Below, in pieces: positions 8,409-17,041 of a stretch of 64,000 nucleotides of DNA; within the stretch, counting starts at the first letter, position 1, and every line of letters starts with the position of its first letter. The position numbers were made by a program, and so were the translations under genes. The DNA is from Roseibacillus sp. (GTDB lineage Bacteria > Verrucomicrobiota > Verrucomicrobiia > Verrucomicrobiales > Akkermansiaceae), in contig NZAC01000034.1 of NCBI GenBank assembly GCA_002686085.1, positions 1-64,000 on the forward strand, in the 5' to 3' direction. Below the pieces are notes generated by a model. It worked only from the letters and a program-made list of their open reading frames with translations. It searched no databases and was not told where the DNA came from.

Positions 8409-8750
8409 GACTAATAGGTGACTCTATTGTAGAGGTCGTTTTTGTTTTTTAGGGTGTTGTTCTCAGTTTCCGCAGGCAATCCACCTGCAAACTACCTACC
8501 GGAAGCCCCTCTGGTCAATTTTTTTCTAAGTTTGTCCTGAAAAAACAACTTAAGGAAAACGAAGGAGCGGCGGAGGCGGTAAACACCTATAATTTAGGGG
8601 TTTACAGGACAAAGTATACGCCAAAAAAAAAGAAATCAAATGCCCCAGACGTCGCTATGGCAAATGTGTCACCCCCTGAGGGCCGGGCGCGGCCCCAATT
8701 TGGAGGATTTGGAGCCATCTGGGCCGCTCTGTTGCCCATTTTCGCGATGG
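8409..8750. other. Intergenic region with nested inverted repeats, no gene
   Basis: No convincing gene is present. TTTGTCCTG (8531-8539) and CAGGACAAA (8605-8613) form a 9-bp inverted repeat. Inside it GTAAAC (8579-8584) and GTTTAC (8600-8605) form a second dyad around TATAAT (8588-8593). A smaller hairpin, GCAGG/CCTGC, is read on the minus strand near 8470-8490. The promoter of the gene at 7413-8408 is expected here, but I cannot place it with confidence. Confidence 0.5.
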
Positions 8751-9686
8751 CTACCAGCAGCTGATATCCGTGAAGGTTTGAAGACGCTCCTCAATTTCAA
8801 GGGAGGAAAGGTCCTCGATCCTCCGGGTCGAAAAGGCCTCGCAAGTGAATGATGCCATTACGGTCCCACGGACGATCGCATTGCGAATATCCTCGAACTG
8901 GTAATCGGTGTTGCCGAGAGAAGCGAGGTATCCCGCCATGGCTCCCAGGAAGGTGTCTCCTGCCCCCGTTGGGTCTGCAACCTCACGTAGGGGAAATGCG
9001 CCGCATCGGAAGATGCCATGATTGATCTCGGGAGGTCCGAAGAGAATCGCTCCAAACTCTCCCAGCTTAATGATCACATAACCTGGTCCCTTCCTCCGAA
9101 GCAGTGCCCCTGCTTCTACGAGGTTTGACGTCCCTGCATATTCACGAGCCTCAGTTTCATTGATGACGAGGAGGTCGATCCTCCCGAGGACTTTCTCCAG
9201 CTCTTCCCGTGCGATTCCGATCCAGAGATCCATCGTGTCAGCTAGAACGAAACGGTCCTCACCGACGCACTGGTCGAGCATCTCCAGTTGGTTCTTCGGA
9301 GCCATGTTGGCAAGAACGACGACGGGAGAAGCTGCGACTGCGACCGGCAGATTGACCTCCCAGCTCTCGAGAACATTGACCGCCACGTTGTGCGTGGTCC
9401 GGTCGTTCATGTTCTGATGATACTCCCCGCTCCAGCTAAAGGACGCTCCCTCGGAGCGCTCTACCCCGCCAAGAGTTACTCCGTGCCGCTCAAGCATGGC
9501 GAGATGCTCGGGGGGATAATCGTTTCCGATCACACCTACAAGGTGAACGGGTTTCGTAAAATAAGTGGCCGCCAACGACGCATAGGAAGCCGACCCGCCC
9601 AGAAGGTTAGTCGCTTCATCAGAGGGTGTCTTGACGTTATCGATCGCAATGGAGCCACCAACGAGTAGAGGGAGGGGATGAGACAT
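8751..9686 (-). CDS. PfkB-family carbohydrate/nucleoside kinase
   Basis: The 311-residue protein belongs to the ribokinase/PfkB superfamily, which phosphorylates sugars or nucleosides with ATP. The C-terminal signature ADPTGAGDTFLGAMAGYLA carries the catalytic Asp and the anion hole. The N-terminal GGSASYASLAAT is the substrate-side Gly-rich motif. The start at 9686 (MSHPLPLLVGG) is preferred over ATG 9716. It is the last gene of a minus-strand set accB-accC-thiE-pfkB, 33 nt after thiE. The substrate is not evident; the position next to thiE does not prove a role in thiamine metabolism. Confidence 0.85.
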   Translation of the reverse strand: MSHPLPLLVGGSIAIDNVKTPSDEATNLLGGSASYASLAATYFTKPVHLVGVIGNDYPPEHLAMLERHGVTLGGVERSEGASFSWSGEYHQNMNDRTTHNVAVNVLESWEVNLPVAVAASPVVVLANMAPKNQLEMLDQCVGEDRFVLADTMDLWIGIAREELEKVLGRIDLLVINETEAREYAGTSNLVEAGALLRRKGPGYVIIKLGEFGAILFGPPEINHGIFRCGAFPLREVADPTGAGDTFLGAMAGYLASLGNTDYQFEDIRNAIVRGTVMASFTCEAFSTRRIEDLSSLEIEERLQTFTDISCW

Positions 9687-9719
9687 CTCCGCGAAGTTCG
9701 GCCCCTTTCGGATCAAGAT

Positions 9720-10400
9720 TCAAGCCCGATGTTTGGCACTTTGTCCAATCACCTGCCCGCCAAGGAGTTCACGGACTTGCCGACAGGCTCCTTGAATGTC
9801 TTCTGCCTGCAGAAGACCGGAAACAATCACAACCCGGCTTGCCCCGGCGCCCAGCACCTGATTCAGGTTTTCTGCCTTAATGCCTCCGATACAGAACACA
9901 GGTATCTCTGCTCCAACAGCTCTCTCAACCTCTTCGAGATCGCCGAGACCAATTCCAGGGCGCCCTTCCTTGGTCGGTGTGGGGAAGAGAGGGCCAAACC
10001 CAATGTAAGAAGCGCCCTCTTCGAGGGCCGCGCGCGCCTGCGCCGGGGTATGGGTAGACCGCCCCACCAGTGAACCAGCCGGCAAGACCGCACGGGCGTC
10101 ACCGATCTCTCCGTCGTCCTGCCCTAGGTGAACACCGTCTGCTCCAACCTCCCGTGCGATCTCAACAAAGTCATTCACAATGAATGGAACATTCCCAGCC
10201 CGGCACAATGGAGCGAGCTCGTATGCGATCTGGGTAATCTCTCTCCTCTCGTGCCCCTTGGCTCGGAGCTGGAGGACATCCACTCCGCCTTCAAGCAGCG
10301 ACAGACTTGCTCGAACGCAATCATCCGCCGTTAGGTAGCCAAGGTCCACGATGCCATAGAGCCGCGCGGCATCTAAGCTCAGTTGACGAGCGGGGGTCAT
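9720..10400 (-). CDS. thiE: Thiamine-phosphate synthase
   Basis: This 226-residue TIM-barrel enzyme joins the HMP pyrophosphate and thiazole phosphate moieties to form thiamine phosphate. Key blocks are [56 protein letters not shown] and PVFCIGGI, all in family order. Its ATG overlaps the accC stop by four bases (ATGA), so translation is likely coupled to accC. No other thi gene and no visible TPP riboswitch are nearby. Confidence 0.93.
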   Translation of the reverse strand: MTPARQLSLDAARLYGIVDLGYLTADDCVRASLSLLEGGVDVLQLRAKGHERREITQIAYELAPLCRAGNVPFIVNDFVEIAREVGADGVHLGQDDGEIGDARAVLPAGSLVGRSTHTPAQARAALEEGASYIGFGPLFPTPTKEGRPGIGLGDLEEVERAVGAEIPVFCIGGIKAENLNQVLGAGASRVVIVSGLLQAEDIQGACRQVRELLGGQVIGQSAKHRA

Positions 10401-11767
10401 TCCGCTGAGGCCACGGCCTCACGCTCCTTCAGGTAGCGCTCGACCCAGCCAATGTCGTAACGCCCCTCAATAAAGTCAGGATGGTCCACGATCACCTGCT
10501 GGAAGGGAATCGTGGTTTTTATACCACGAATCATGAACTCTGAGAGAGCACGACGCATTCTTGCAATGGCGACATCTCGTCGAGCCCCCGTCACAATAAG
10601 CTTCGCAATCATGGAGTCATAATGGGGAGGAACCGTGTATCCTGCATACACGTGGGTGTCGACTCGCACACCTTTACCGCCGGGGGCATACCACATGGAA
10701 ATGTGTCCCGGGCTCGGCGCAAAATTGTTGTAGGGATCCTCCGCGTTAATCCGGCACTCAATACTGTGCCCGCGCGGCATTCCTTCGCATACGTGAGAGG
10801 AGAGAGGCTCTCCTGCTGCTACCCGGATCTGCTCCTTGATGAGCTCACACCCCATGACCTCCTCAGTGATCGGGTGCTCTACCTGGATCCGGGTGTTCAT
10901 TTCCATGAAGTAGAAATTCTCCCCGCTCTCATCGACAAGATATTCGATCGTCCCAGCATTCTCGTAGCCAATATTTTCTGCCAGATCGACCGAGGCCTGC
11001 CCCATCCTTTCCCGAAGCTCCGGGGTAAGTAGGGGACTAGGGCACTCCTCTATGATCTTCTGATTACGGCGCTGCATGGAGCAGTCACGCTCTCCAAGGT
11101 GCACCACCTTGCCATGCGAGTCTGCCATGATCTGGAACTCAATATGGTGCGGATTGAGCACGAGCTTCTCGAGGTAACAATCTCCATTCCCGAATACCGC
11201 GTTCGCCTCGTTACTGGCCGCCCTGAACTGATCCAGAAACTCCTCTTCGTTAGTAGCGGCACGCATCCCCTTGCCCCCGCCACCCGCTGTCGCCTTGATC
11301 ATGACCGGAAATCCGATCTGACGGGCCGCCTCCAGCGCCTCCTCTTCACTCTCCATTACCCCGTCGGTTCCGGGGGTAACCGGCACCCCGTACTTCGTGG
11401 CGGTGGCACGAGCAGTGTTCTTATCGCCCATCGCACGGATCAAGTCCGCTGAGGGCCCGATAAACTTGATTTTACAGCTATCGCAGATTTCCGCGAACCG
11501 GGGATTCTCCGAGAGAAACCCATATCCAGGGTGAATGGCTTCTGCTTCCGTGACCTCCGCCGCAGCGATAATACGATCCGGCTTCAAGTAGCTGTCCTTA
11601 CTCGGACTGGGGCCAATACAGACCGCCTCGTCTGCCAATTGCACGTGGAGCGAATCCACATCGGCTTCGGAGTAGACCGCTACCGAAGCGACATCAAGCT
11701 CACGGCATGCCCTGATGATCCGCAAGGCGATCTCACCACGGTTAGCTACGAGGACTTTGGAAAACAT
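10397..11767 (-). CDS. accC: Biotin carboxylase subunit of acetyl-CoA carboxylase
   Basis: The 456-residue ATP-grasp enzyme carboxylates biotin on BCCP using ATP and bicarbonate, the first half-reaction of malonyl-CoA synthesis. It begins [20 protein letters not shown]. It has the Gly-rich ATP loop [11 protein letters not shown], the [16 protein letters not shown] block and the C-terminal [13 protein letters not shown]. The frame is open 12 codons further upstream, but ATG 11767 gives the universal N-terminus. accB lies 51 nt upstream and thiE overlaps downstream. Confidence 0.96.
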   Translation of the reverse strand: MFSKVLVANRGEIALRIIRACRELDVASVAVYSEADVDSLHVQLADEAVCIGPSPSKDSYLKPDRIIAAAEVTEAEAIHPGYGFLSENPRFAEICDSCKIKFIGPSADLIRAMGDKNTARATATKYGVPVTPGTDGVMESEEEALEAARQIGFPVMIKATAGGGGKGMRAATNEEEFLDQFRAASNEANAVFGNGDCYLEKLVLNPHHIEFQIMADSHGKVVHLGERDCSMQRRNQKIIEECPSPLLTPELRERMGQASVDLAENIGYENAGTIEYLVDESGENFYFMEMNTRIQVEHPITEEVMGCELIKEQIRVAAGEPLSSHVCEGMPRGHSIECRINAEDPYNNFAPSPGHISMWYAPGGKGVRVDTHVYAGYTVPPHYDSMIAKLIVTGARRDVAIARMRRALSEFMIRGIKTTIPFQQVIVDHPDFIEGRYDIGWVERYLKEREAVASAE

Positions 11768-11818
11768 CGCGGGGGAATGGGAAGAAAGAGAAAATCTGCA
11801 CACATGGTGCAGGTCAGA

Positions 11819-12361
11819 TCAGGTCACGCGGAAAAGCGTATCTCCGTACTGAACCGAGCTACTATCGTCGACACAGATCTCTGATACCGTGCCGCTAACC
11901 TCCGCCTTGATCTCGTTCATGACTTTCATAGCCTCGATGATGCAGACCGTCTGTCCCTCACTGATACGGTCTCCCACTTGGACGAAGTCATCCGCGTCCG
12001 GGGCAGGCTTCCGATAGAAGGTTCCCACCATCGGTGACTCAACGACCTTTCCGGGTAGAGCGGCTGCTTCCTCCTCGCTGGCCGCCGCCGGGGCCACTGC
12101 TGCCGGAGCCGCGGCCGGAGCCGCCATCTGGACTCCGGGGCTCAGGGCTAATCCTCCCAGCGCTTCACGAAGAGCCTCGGGATCAGGAGATTTTTTCAAC
12201 TTCACGTTGACGCCTTCCTGCTCCAGATGGAACAGACTGAGTCCGTGCTCTTCCATGAGCTCGACGATTTTTCGGATTTCCTCCAGGTCCACAGGGTAAG
12301 CAGGTGAGTTGGATGTAGAGTCGGGGTCAGGGCTGGACTGGTCAAGCGCCAAGGAAGCCAC
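11819..12361 (-). CDS. accB: Biotin carboxyl carrier protein of acetyl-CoA carboxylase
   Basis: BCCP carries biotin between the carboxylase and transferase subunits. The C-terminal domain holds ESPMVGTFYRKPAPDA and the biotinylation motif EAMKVMNEI (Lys about 146). An Ala/Pro-rich linker precedes it, and the N-terminal VDLEEIRKIVELMEEHGLS block is typical. The start is uncertain. The frame is open to ATG 12478, but that would overlap divergent trmB and its first residues do not look like BCCP. GTG 12361 gives 180 residues and leaves 44 bp between the two divergent starts. Confidence 0.9.
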   Translation of the reverse strand: MASLALDQSSPDPDSTSNSPAYPVDLEEIRKIVELMEEHGLSLFHLEQEGVNVKLKKSPDPEALREALGGLALSPGVQMAAPAAAPAAVAPAAASEEEAAALPGKVVESPMVGTFYRKPAPDADDFVQVGDRISEGQTVCIIEAMKVMNEIKAEVSGTVSEICVDDSSSVQYGDTLFRVT

Positions 12362-12405
12362 GATTCGGGATTGGGTCCGGGGCTTCCAGGCCTTATTTTT
12401 CCCTT

Positions 12406-13029
12406 GTGAAGCCGATCCCACGCCCTGCGGAGCCCGGAGAGTTCCTCCCGGAGAATTATTTCTGCCGCCTCTCCTCAAGCGAGTTGTTCACACGAGAAGC
12501 GCCCCTCGAGGTGGATCTCGGCTCCGGTGACGGAAGTTTTGCCCTCGCGATGGCTCGCCAATTTCCAGACCGCAACTTTCTCGCGGTGGAGCGCCTTCTC
12601 GGACGAGTGCGCAAAACCTGCAAACGCGCGACCCAGGCGCAACTCCCGAACCTCCGGGTGTTACGGCTTGAGGCACGCTACACGGTGGAGTGGCTTCTCC
12701 CGCACGCATCGGTAAGCAGACTCCACCTCCTCTTTCCCGACCCCTGGCCCAAAGCCAGACACCACCGCCGCCGACTCATCAACGCTGAGTTCCTTGGTGC
12801 TCTCTCCAAAGTGCTCGTCCCGGGAGGAGACTTTCTCTTCAAAACCGATCATGAAGGCTACTTCGAGTGGGCAACCGACGCGCTCTCTCTCTCTAAACAC
12901 TTCCACTCCATTCCGTGGGACGATCAATCTGGTGAGCTCTCAGGATATCCGCAAACCGATTTCGAGGCCCATTGGCTGGCAGAGGGGCGTTCGGTTCATA
13001 AGCTTCGAGCACGGAACCTGAGCCACTGA
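12406..13029 (+). CDS. trmB: tRNA (guanine-N7-)-methyltransferase
   Basis: The 207-residue SAM-dependent enzyme makes m7G46 in the tRNA variable loop. The SAM-binding loop is VDLGSGDGSFALAMA (residues 36-50), and the family signature LLFPDPWPKARHHRRRL follows in the middle. A GGDFLFKTDHEGYFEW block completes the fold. The start is GTG 12406. It is transcribed divergently from accB and converges with comEC, four bases apart. Confidence 0.94.
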   Translation: MKPIPRPAEPGEFLPENYFCRLSSSELFTREAPLEVDLGSGDGSFALAMARQFPDRNFLAVERLLGRVRKTCKRATQAQLPNLRVLRLEARYTVEWLLPHASVSRLHLLFPDPWPKARHHRRRLINAEFLGALSKVLVPGGDFLFKTDHEGYFEWATDALSLSKHFHSIPWDDQSGELSGYPQTDFEAHWLAEGRSVHKLRARNLSH

Positions 13030-13033
13030 TTCC

Positions 13034-15301
13034 CTACTTGCGAAGAACCAGCTTCTTCTTCGGGTTACGAACGCTCTGCAACTCCAGTTCCTGCTCAGTG
13101 AGCTTGATTGTTACCGCTCCGGTTTCTCCCTGGCGCCAAAGTTCAATACCGGACTGCCGTACCGTCTCGGCCCAGCGCTCAGGCACTCTCTCTGCTACGG
13201 GATATCGGTCCTCCTCCGCGATGATCACCCTCGGGCCAACCGCCTTCAGGAACCCCATCGTCCCGGTATGGTCGGAGCGGTGACGCCCCATCACCCACAG
13301 ATCACACTCTGGATCGCTACCACTTCTCAGAATCTCCTGCTCGGTATCAAATCCCGCGTCCCCCGTAATCAGAATTCGCCAGCCTCTCCAATGCAGGCGC
13401 ATCACCATGCAGCGGTCGTCGGCACGGCTCCCGGTTTCCTCGTTCGCGACCCGTAAAATCTCAATTTCCGCTCCATCCCCTAGTTGGTGGCGAGCACCAT
13501 CCTCCCCGAAGTAAAGCTTACTCCCTATCTTTTCAGCACTACGAACTAACTGTTTGAAGGCCGGGCTATTGGCGCTCCTGACGGGCAGGAGAATCTGCCG
13601 GGGAGCATAGTGTTCAAGGGCAGAGACCAGCCCACCTGCATGACCTTTTTCCGGGTGGGTCAGAATCATCGAATGGGGGGCTGCTCCAGACCTTTCCAGC
13701 GCGGGTTTTACCGATCTCCCAAACTGATCCGGTGCTCCACCATCAATGAGAACTCCGTCACCTGCCCCAAGATAGATCGCTGCGTCGCCATCCCAGAGAT
13801 CGAAAATGAGCATATCCCCTGACCATCCCCCAGCCCTTTCCAGCTCAAAGTGGCTGCCAGGAATTGAAGCCACCTTTTCCGCTATCGAGTAGGTTGTCTC
13901 AGCGAGAAACGCATTCATCTGATTCGAGCCCACTTGCAGCGGTTCCCAGGCCACTCCCAACAAGGATCCGACGAAGGCGATCGAAAGTATCACGAATACC
14001 AATGGCACCAGAATCACACTCGCCACAACAGAAGCGGGCGTGATGATCCCAAAGTGATGCCAGATCAGAGGCATCGAGCCGATCCAAGCTGATATCGAAA
14101 CCACAAAAAGGCCCACGATATATCTCCGTATTGTGAGACTCCCCCTTTGCCAAGGGGTGTGCAGGCGAGGCGGCACAAATGGATCTCCCTCGCCCAGAGG
14201 TTGAAGCAGCCGGGCAAGAGGGGGCGCAATCAGGATGATCATTCCGACCACGACGTAGGACAACTGAAACCCCACCTGCCCAAGCTGGTAAGAGTCAAGG
14301 AGGAGCACCACGGGAAGGCTGGCAAGCAAGCTGTTGGCCAGGGAGGGTTTCCGCTTGATGAAGAACCCCGCAAGTAAAACCGAGGCCATGAACGCGGCCC
14401 GTAGGGCAGGGGGATTGAGGCCCGTCACAAGAGCATAGGTCCAGATGATACACACAACCACCAACAGCCCCCATCGGCGAGAGGCTCGGCTTATGCGAAT
14501 GAGAACCCATGCCAGCGCCCCTACCAGTCCTACATGAAGGCCACTCACCGCGAAAATATGCATCGTCCCACTTTTGCGAAAAGCGCCGTAGTAATCGCTA
14601 CCCTCCGAGCGCTCACCAAGAACGAGCCCCTTGATCAGAGTAGCTCCAGCGCTCCCTTCTTCCAGCCCTGCAACAATCCGCGAACGTAATTCCATTCGAA
14701 GTAGCCACGCCATCCTTTGAAGGCTCAGCGAAACTCTCCAACCCCTCAGCACTCGATACGATTCTAACCGAATCTCCCCGCTCAATCCGTGACTCCGAAG
14801 CCACCTCCCACGATCAAACTCAGCCGGGTTGCGTGGAGTCGCAGGAAAAAAAGTCCTGCCCTTAAGCAAGAGCTGGTCACCCGGGATCGCGCCATCCGGC
14901 AATTTATCAACCGCTATAAGACAGCCGCGCAGAGGCTTGGGGTTGCCCTTGCTCTTAGTGACACGCAACACTCCCCGGGGAAAAAACACACTCCGATCAC
15001 GCATTCTGACGACCGCCGCCTCTATTTCGACCTCGGTTCGTCCGTTGGCATGAAACCAGACCTCACCTCCAGTCTGCCTTCCGAGCCGTTCTTCATGGAC
15101 TCCCCATAAGAGGACCCCACAGCCTATTCCAGCTGCCAGCATCCACTTCCTTTTCAGCAAAAACAAGAGAGCAGCCAGAACCCCAAGGACTCCCCACTGG
15201 AAATTCCATCCCCAAACCGCACCCAGAACTCCCAGACAACTCCCGAGGGCCGAAGGCGCAAGGGGTATGAGCGCCAAACAGCGAGCCGCCCCCTCTTTCA
15301 C
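13034..15301 (-). CDS. comEC: ComEC/Rec2 DNA-uptake channel protein with degenerate metallo-beta-lactamase domain
   Basis: The 755-residue inner-membrane protein transports single-stranded DNA into the cytoplasm during transformation. It has N-terminal hydrophobic helices, a soluble OB-like part, and the competence domain with GTMHIFAVSGLHVGL and several more helices. A C-terminal metallo-beta-lactamase-like domain follows (DGGAPDQFG, LITGDAGFDTE). The metal motif HxHxDH reads HPEKGH, and the usual later HHG reads RHR, so this domain may not bind metal. It is followed after 12 nt by the upstream-transcribed TPR gene partner at 15314. No other com gene is visible. Confidence 0.9.
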   Translation of the reverse strand: MKEGAARCLALIPLAPSALGSCLGVLGAVWGWNFQWGVLGVLAALLFLLKRKWMLAAGIGCGVLLWGVHEERLGRQTGGEVWFHANGRTEVEIEAAVVRMRDRSVFFPRGVLRVTKSKGNPKPLRGCLIAVDKLPDGAIPGDQLLLKGRTFFPATPRNPAEFDRGRWLRSHGLSGEIRLESYRVLRGWRVSLSLQRMAWLLRMELRSRIVAGLEEGSAGATLIKGLVLGERSEGSDYYGAFRKSGTMHIFAVSGLHVGLVGALAWVLIRISRASRRWGLLVVVCIIWTYALVTGLNPPALRAAFMASVLLAGFFIKRKPSLANSLLASLPVVLLLDSYQLGQVGFQLSYVVVGMIILIAPPLARLLQPLGEGDPFVPPRLHTPWQRGSLTIRRYIVGLFVVSISAWIGSMPLIWHHFGIITPASVVASVILVPLVFVILSIAFVGSLLGVAWEPLQVGSNQMNAFLAETTYSIAEKVASIPGSHFELERAGGWSGDMLIFDLWDGDAAIYLGAGDGVLIDGGAPDQFGRSVKPALERSGAAPHSMILTHPEKGHAGGLVSALEHYAPRQILLPVRSANSPAFKQLVRSAEKIGSKLYFGEDGARHQLGDGAEIEILRVANEETGSRADDRCMVMRLHWRGWRILITGDAGFDTEQEILRSGSDPECDLWVMGRHRSDHTGTMGFLKAVGPRVIIAEEDRYPVAERVPERWAETVRQSGIELWRQGETGAVTIKLTEQELELQSVRNPKKKLVLRK

Positions 15302-15313
15302 GCAAAAAATCCC

Positions 15314-16030
15314 TTAAATCGCGCCCAATTCCCGAAGGCGGTGGGTCGCGTTGGCGGAGTGTCGGGTCTCCGGAAAAAGCTCCACCACCTGTTGCAGGAT
15401 ACTTACCGTTTGCGGCGTATCGTCCTTCACCTCATGGAAGAGCTCTGACAGCCTGAACATGAAAAACGCCTTGTCGTTCACCGCCCAATCACGACTTTCC
15501 ATGGCAGTGCGAAGGGTCTCAATAGAGGCATCGGGGTCGCCGAGATTATCCTGTTGGATCTTGGCAATCTCCACCCAGGGAAGCCGGTTCTCCGGTTGTG
15601 CGATTGCCACCGCACGATAGGCAGCTATCGCGCCGTCATATTCTCCCTGCGCGTAAAACGCGCGCGCGTCATGCATGGGATCCTCTTCCACCTCCTCTGC
15701 AGACCCGTAAAACATATGGGTGAAGCGGTGAACAATATTGGGCAGAACGAAAACTCCAAAAACTACCGCAGCATAGGCCGAGATCCCAAGGATGACCACG
15801 ATACCCACAAGGATTTTTGCTCCCATGGAGGCTCCCTTGGGCTTCCAGTCCGCAATGGCTTCTTCTCCCGTCAACTCATTGACTACGATCCGATCTTCGA
15901 CCCGGGCCAGCTCCATTTCCTCCTCGGTCGGAACCGCTTGTTTGAGCGGTCCCATTCCAATCATAACCAAACCCCCCACACAGATGAGGGCGATGAGAAC
16001 ACAAAGATTTATTACAAGCTTACGGTCCAT
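15314..16030 (-). CDS. Membrane-anchored TPR protein
   Basis: The 238-residue protein has two membrane segments (LVINLCVLIALICVGGLVMI and ILVGIVVILGISAYAAVVFG) flanking a short loop. A C-terminal TPR-type region follows (ARAFYAQGEYDGAIAAYRAV, ETLRTAMES, VSILQQVVELFPETRHSANA). It probably acts as a scaffold on the cytoplasmic side. It lies 12 nt ahead of comEC on the same strand, so the two are likely co-transcribed, but a role in DNA uptake is only a guess. Function unknown. Confidence 0.8.
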   Translation of the reverse strand: MDRKLVINLCVLIALICVGGLVMIGMGPLKQAVPTEEEMELARVEDRIVVNELTGEEAIADWKPKGASMGAKILVGIVVILGISAYAAVVFGVFVLPNIVHRFTHMFYGSAEEVEEDPMHDARAFYAQGEYDGAIAAYRAVAIAQPENRLPWVEIAKIQQDNLGDPDASIETLRTAMESRDWAVNDKAFFMFRLSELFHEVKDDTPQTVSILQQVVELFPETRHSANATHRLRELGAI

Positions 16031-16129
16031 AAGTAGCGGTGCACTACGGGAAGACGATAAAACAAAAAGAACTGCTTACCTAAGAGTAGAAGCTCTCGAA
16101 GTTCTGATGAGCTGAGGTCTAAACGGACG

Positions 16130-16151
16130 AAAAGCCACGGCCTTCACCGTG
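16130..16151 (-). terminator. Possible terminator after the first small lipoprotein gene
   Basis: CACGG (16136-16140) and CCGTG (16147-16151) form a short stem followed on the minus strand by GC and four T residues. The stem is only 5 bp, so this is weak. The rest of 16031-16217 shows no gene. Confidence 0.4.
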
Positions 16152-16217
16152 ACTTCGCCTCGGAGAAGGGCAGTGGTTCTAAGAGAAGGACTCTCTTCCG
16201 CCGCTACCCGACTACGC

Positions 16218-16379
16218 TTACTTCTCGTTCGCGTAGTCTATGGTTGGGAGCTCCTTGAAATCTGGAAGCTTCCGCAGAGGCGGAGCAGTCGCTTCACCCG
16301 AGGAGCACCCACAGGAGCTCAAAGCGAGGGCAGTTGCGGCTACGCCGGCGAGGGCAAAAGTCTGGATGAGTTTTTTCAT
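16218..16379 (-). CDS. Small lipoprotein (53 residues)
   Basis: MKKLIQTFALAGVAATALAL is a signal peptide ending in a lipobox (LALSSC), with Cys at residue 23 as the predicted lipidation site. The mature part is only about 31 residues (GCSSGEATAPP...). The start is taken at 16379 because the 11 upstream codons are not signal-like. It is the third of three tiny lipoprotein genes in tandem on the minus strand. Function unknown; size recalls entericidins, but the sequence does not match them. Confidence 0.7.
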   Translation of the reverse strand: MKKLIQTFALAGVAATALALSSCGCSSGEATAPPLRKLPDFKELPTIDYANEK

Positions 16380-16440
16380 AGTGATTGTCTGTAGGCTGCG
16401 CTGGCGGAACACTCGGGTGAGGCTCCCCTCTTCTCAAGGT

Positions 16441-16484
16441 AAAAATCAAGCCCGGGACCACAAAACCGCAGTCCCGGGCTTGAT
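16441..16484 (-). terminator. Strong terminator after the 41-residue lipoprotein gene
   Basis: ATCAAGCCCGGGAC (16445-16458) and GTCCCGGGCTTGAT (16471-16484) form a perfect 14-bp stem. On the minus strand it is followed by five T residues. It separates two of the small lipoprotein genes, so each probably has its own transcript. Confidence 0.9.
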
Positions 16485-16497
16485 GGAAATGATCTGG

Positions 16498-16623
16498 CTA
16501 CTTGCCGGGGACCACCATGGTGGGCGGTGGAGTTGGGGCAGGAGCGTGCTGGTGCGAAGCGCATGAGGCGAGGGCCAAACCGGCCAAAGCCGTTAGGGAA
16601 GCAATAATTCTGGTGAGTTTCAT
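16498..16623 (-). CDS. Very small lipoprotein (41 residues)
   Basis: The protein starts MKLTRIIASLTALAGLALAS followed by Cys21, a standard signal peptide with lipobox (LALASC). The mature part is about 21 residues, rich in His, Ala and Pro (SHQHAPAPTPPPTMVVPGK). A perfect 14-bp stem terminator follows directly. Its tail resembles that of the neighbour at 16699-16818 (PPMV...P.K). A small surface lipopeptide is likely; function unknown. Confidence 0.65.
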   Translation of the reverse strand: MKLTRIIASLTALAGLALASCASHQHAPAPTPPPTMVVPGK

Positions 16624-16636
16624 GGTTAATGAGGGG

Positions 16637-16661
16637 TGGCTCCCCAGAGTGTTCTGGGAGT
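16637..16661 (-). other. Hairpin between two small lipoprotein genes
   Basis: On the minus strand CTCCCAGA and TCTGGGGAG can pair with one bulged base around an ACAC loop. There is no T-run. The same strand carries GGGGAGCC-ACCC here and GGGGAGCCTCACCC before the 53-residue gene, so part of the leader is shared. Confidence 0.35.
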
Positions 16662-16698
16662 CGGCTCAAGCTGCCCGATTATCAGCTACTCTTAAAGA

Positions 16699-16818
16699 TT
16701 ATTTTGCCGGAGCGACGTAACTTGGTGGGTCGACCATTGGCGGGCCTTGGGAACAGGAGGAGAAAAGGGCGGCTCCCATAACGGCTGATATGCTGGCGAT
16801 TACCTTAAGGAATTTCAT
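16699..16818 (-). CDS. Very small lipoprotein (39 residues)
   Basis: MKFLKVIASISAVMGAALFS leads to a lipobox (LFSSC) with the predicted lipidated Cys at residue 22. Only about 18 residues remain in the mature form (SQGPPMVDPPSYVAPAK). The start at 16818 is preferred over the longer open frame to 16953, since the upstream 45 residues are unrelated to a signal peptide. It is the first of three adjacent tiny lipoprotein genes. Function unknown. Confidence 0.65.
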   Translation of the reverse strand: MKFLKVIASISAVMGAALFSSCSQGPPMVDPPSYVAPAK

Positions 16819-17041
16819 TATCTCGCTGGTTTCAGTTACAATTTTTTGAGCGGCTGCAGTGCCGAGATCCTTGGAGCATAGGACCCGTCGCAGCGACCGC
16901 AAGAGTGAAAGCCTGCCCTCCCGCCCTGACACCGCAGATCCACTCCCCTCCATAAACGCGCCTTGCAGGAGAAGTATTTTGATCCGAATGGCACGTTTGA
17001 GACTAGACTAACTGTTGCTTTCCCATCACACCCAGCCCGCT

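Noticed and set aside
8480-8510. Minus-strand CCGGTAGGTAG resembling part of a c-di-GMP-I riboswitch
   Set aside because: The rest of the conserved core (GCAAAGC, GGGACGC region) is absent.
12362-12478. N-terminal extension of AccB
   Set aside because: It overlaps divergent trmB and its sequence is not BCCP-like.
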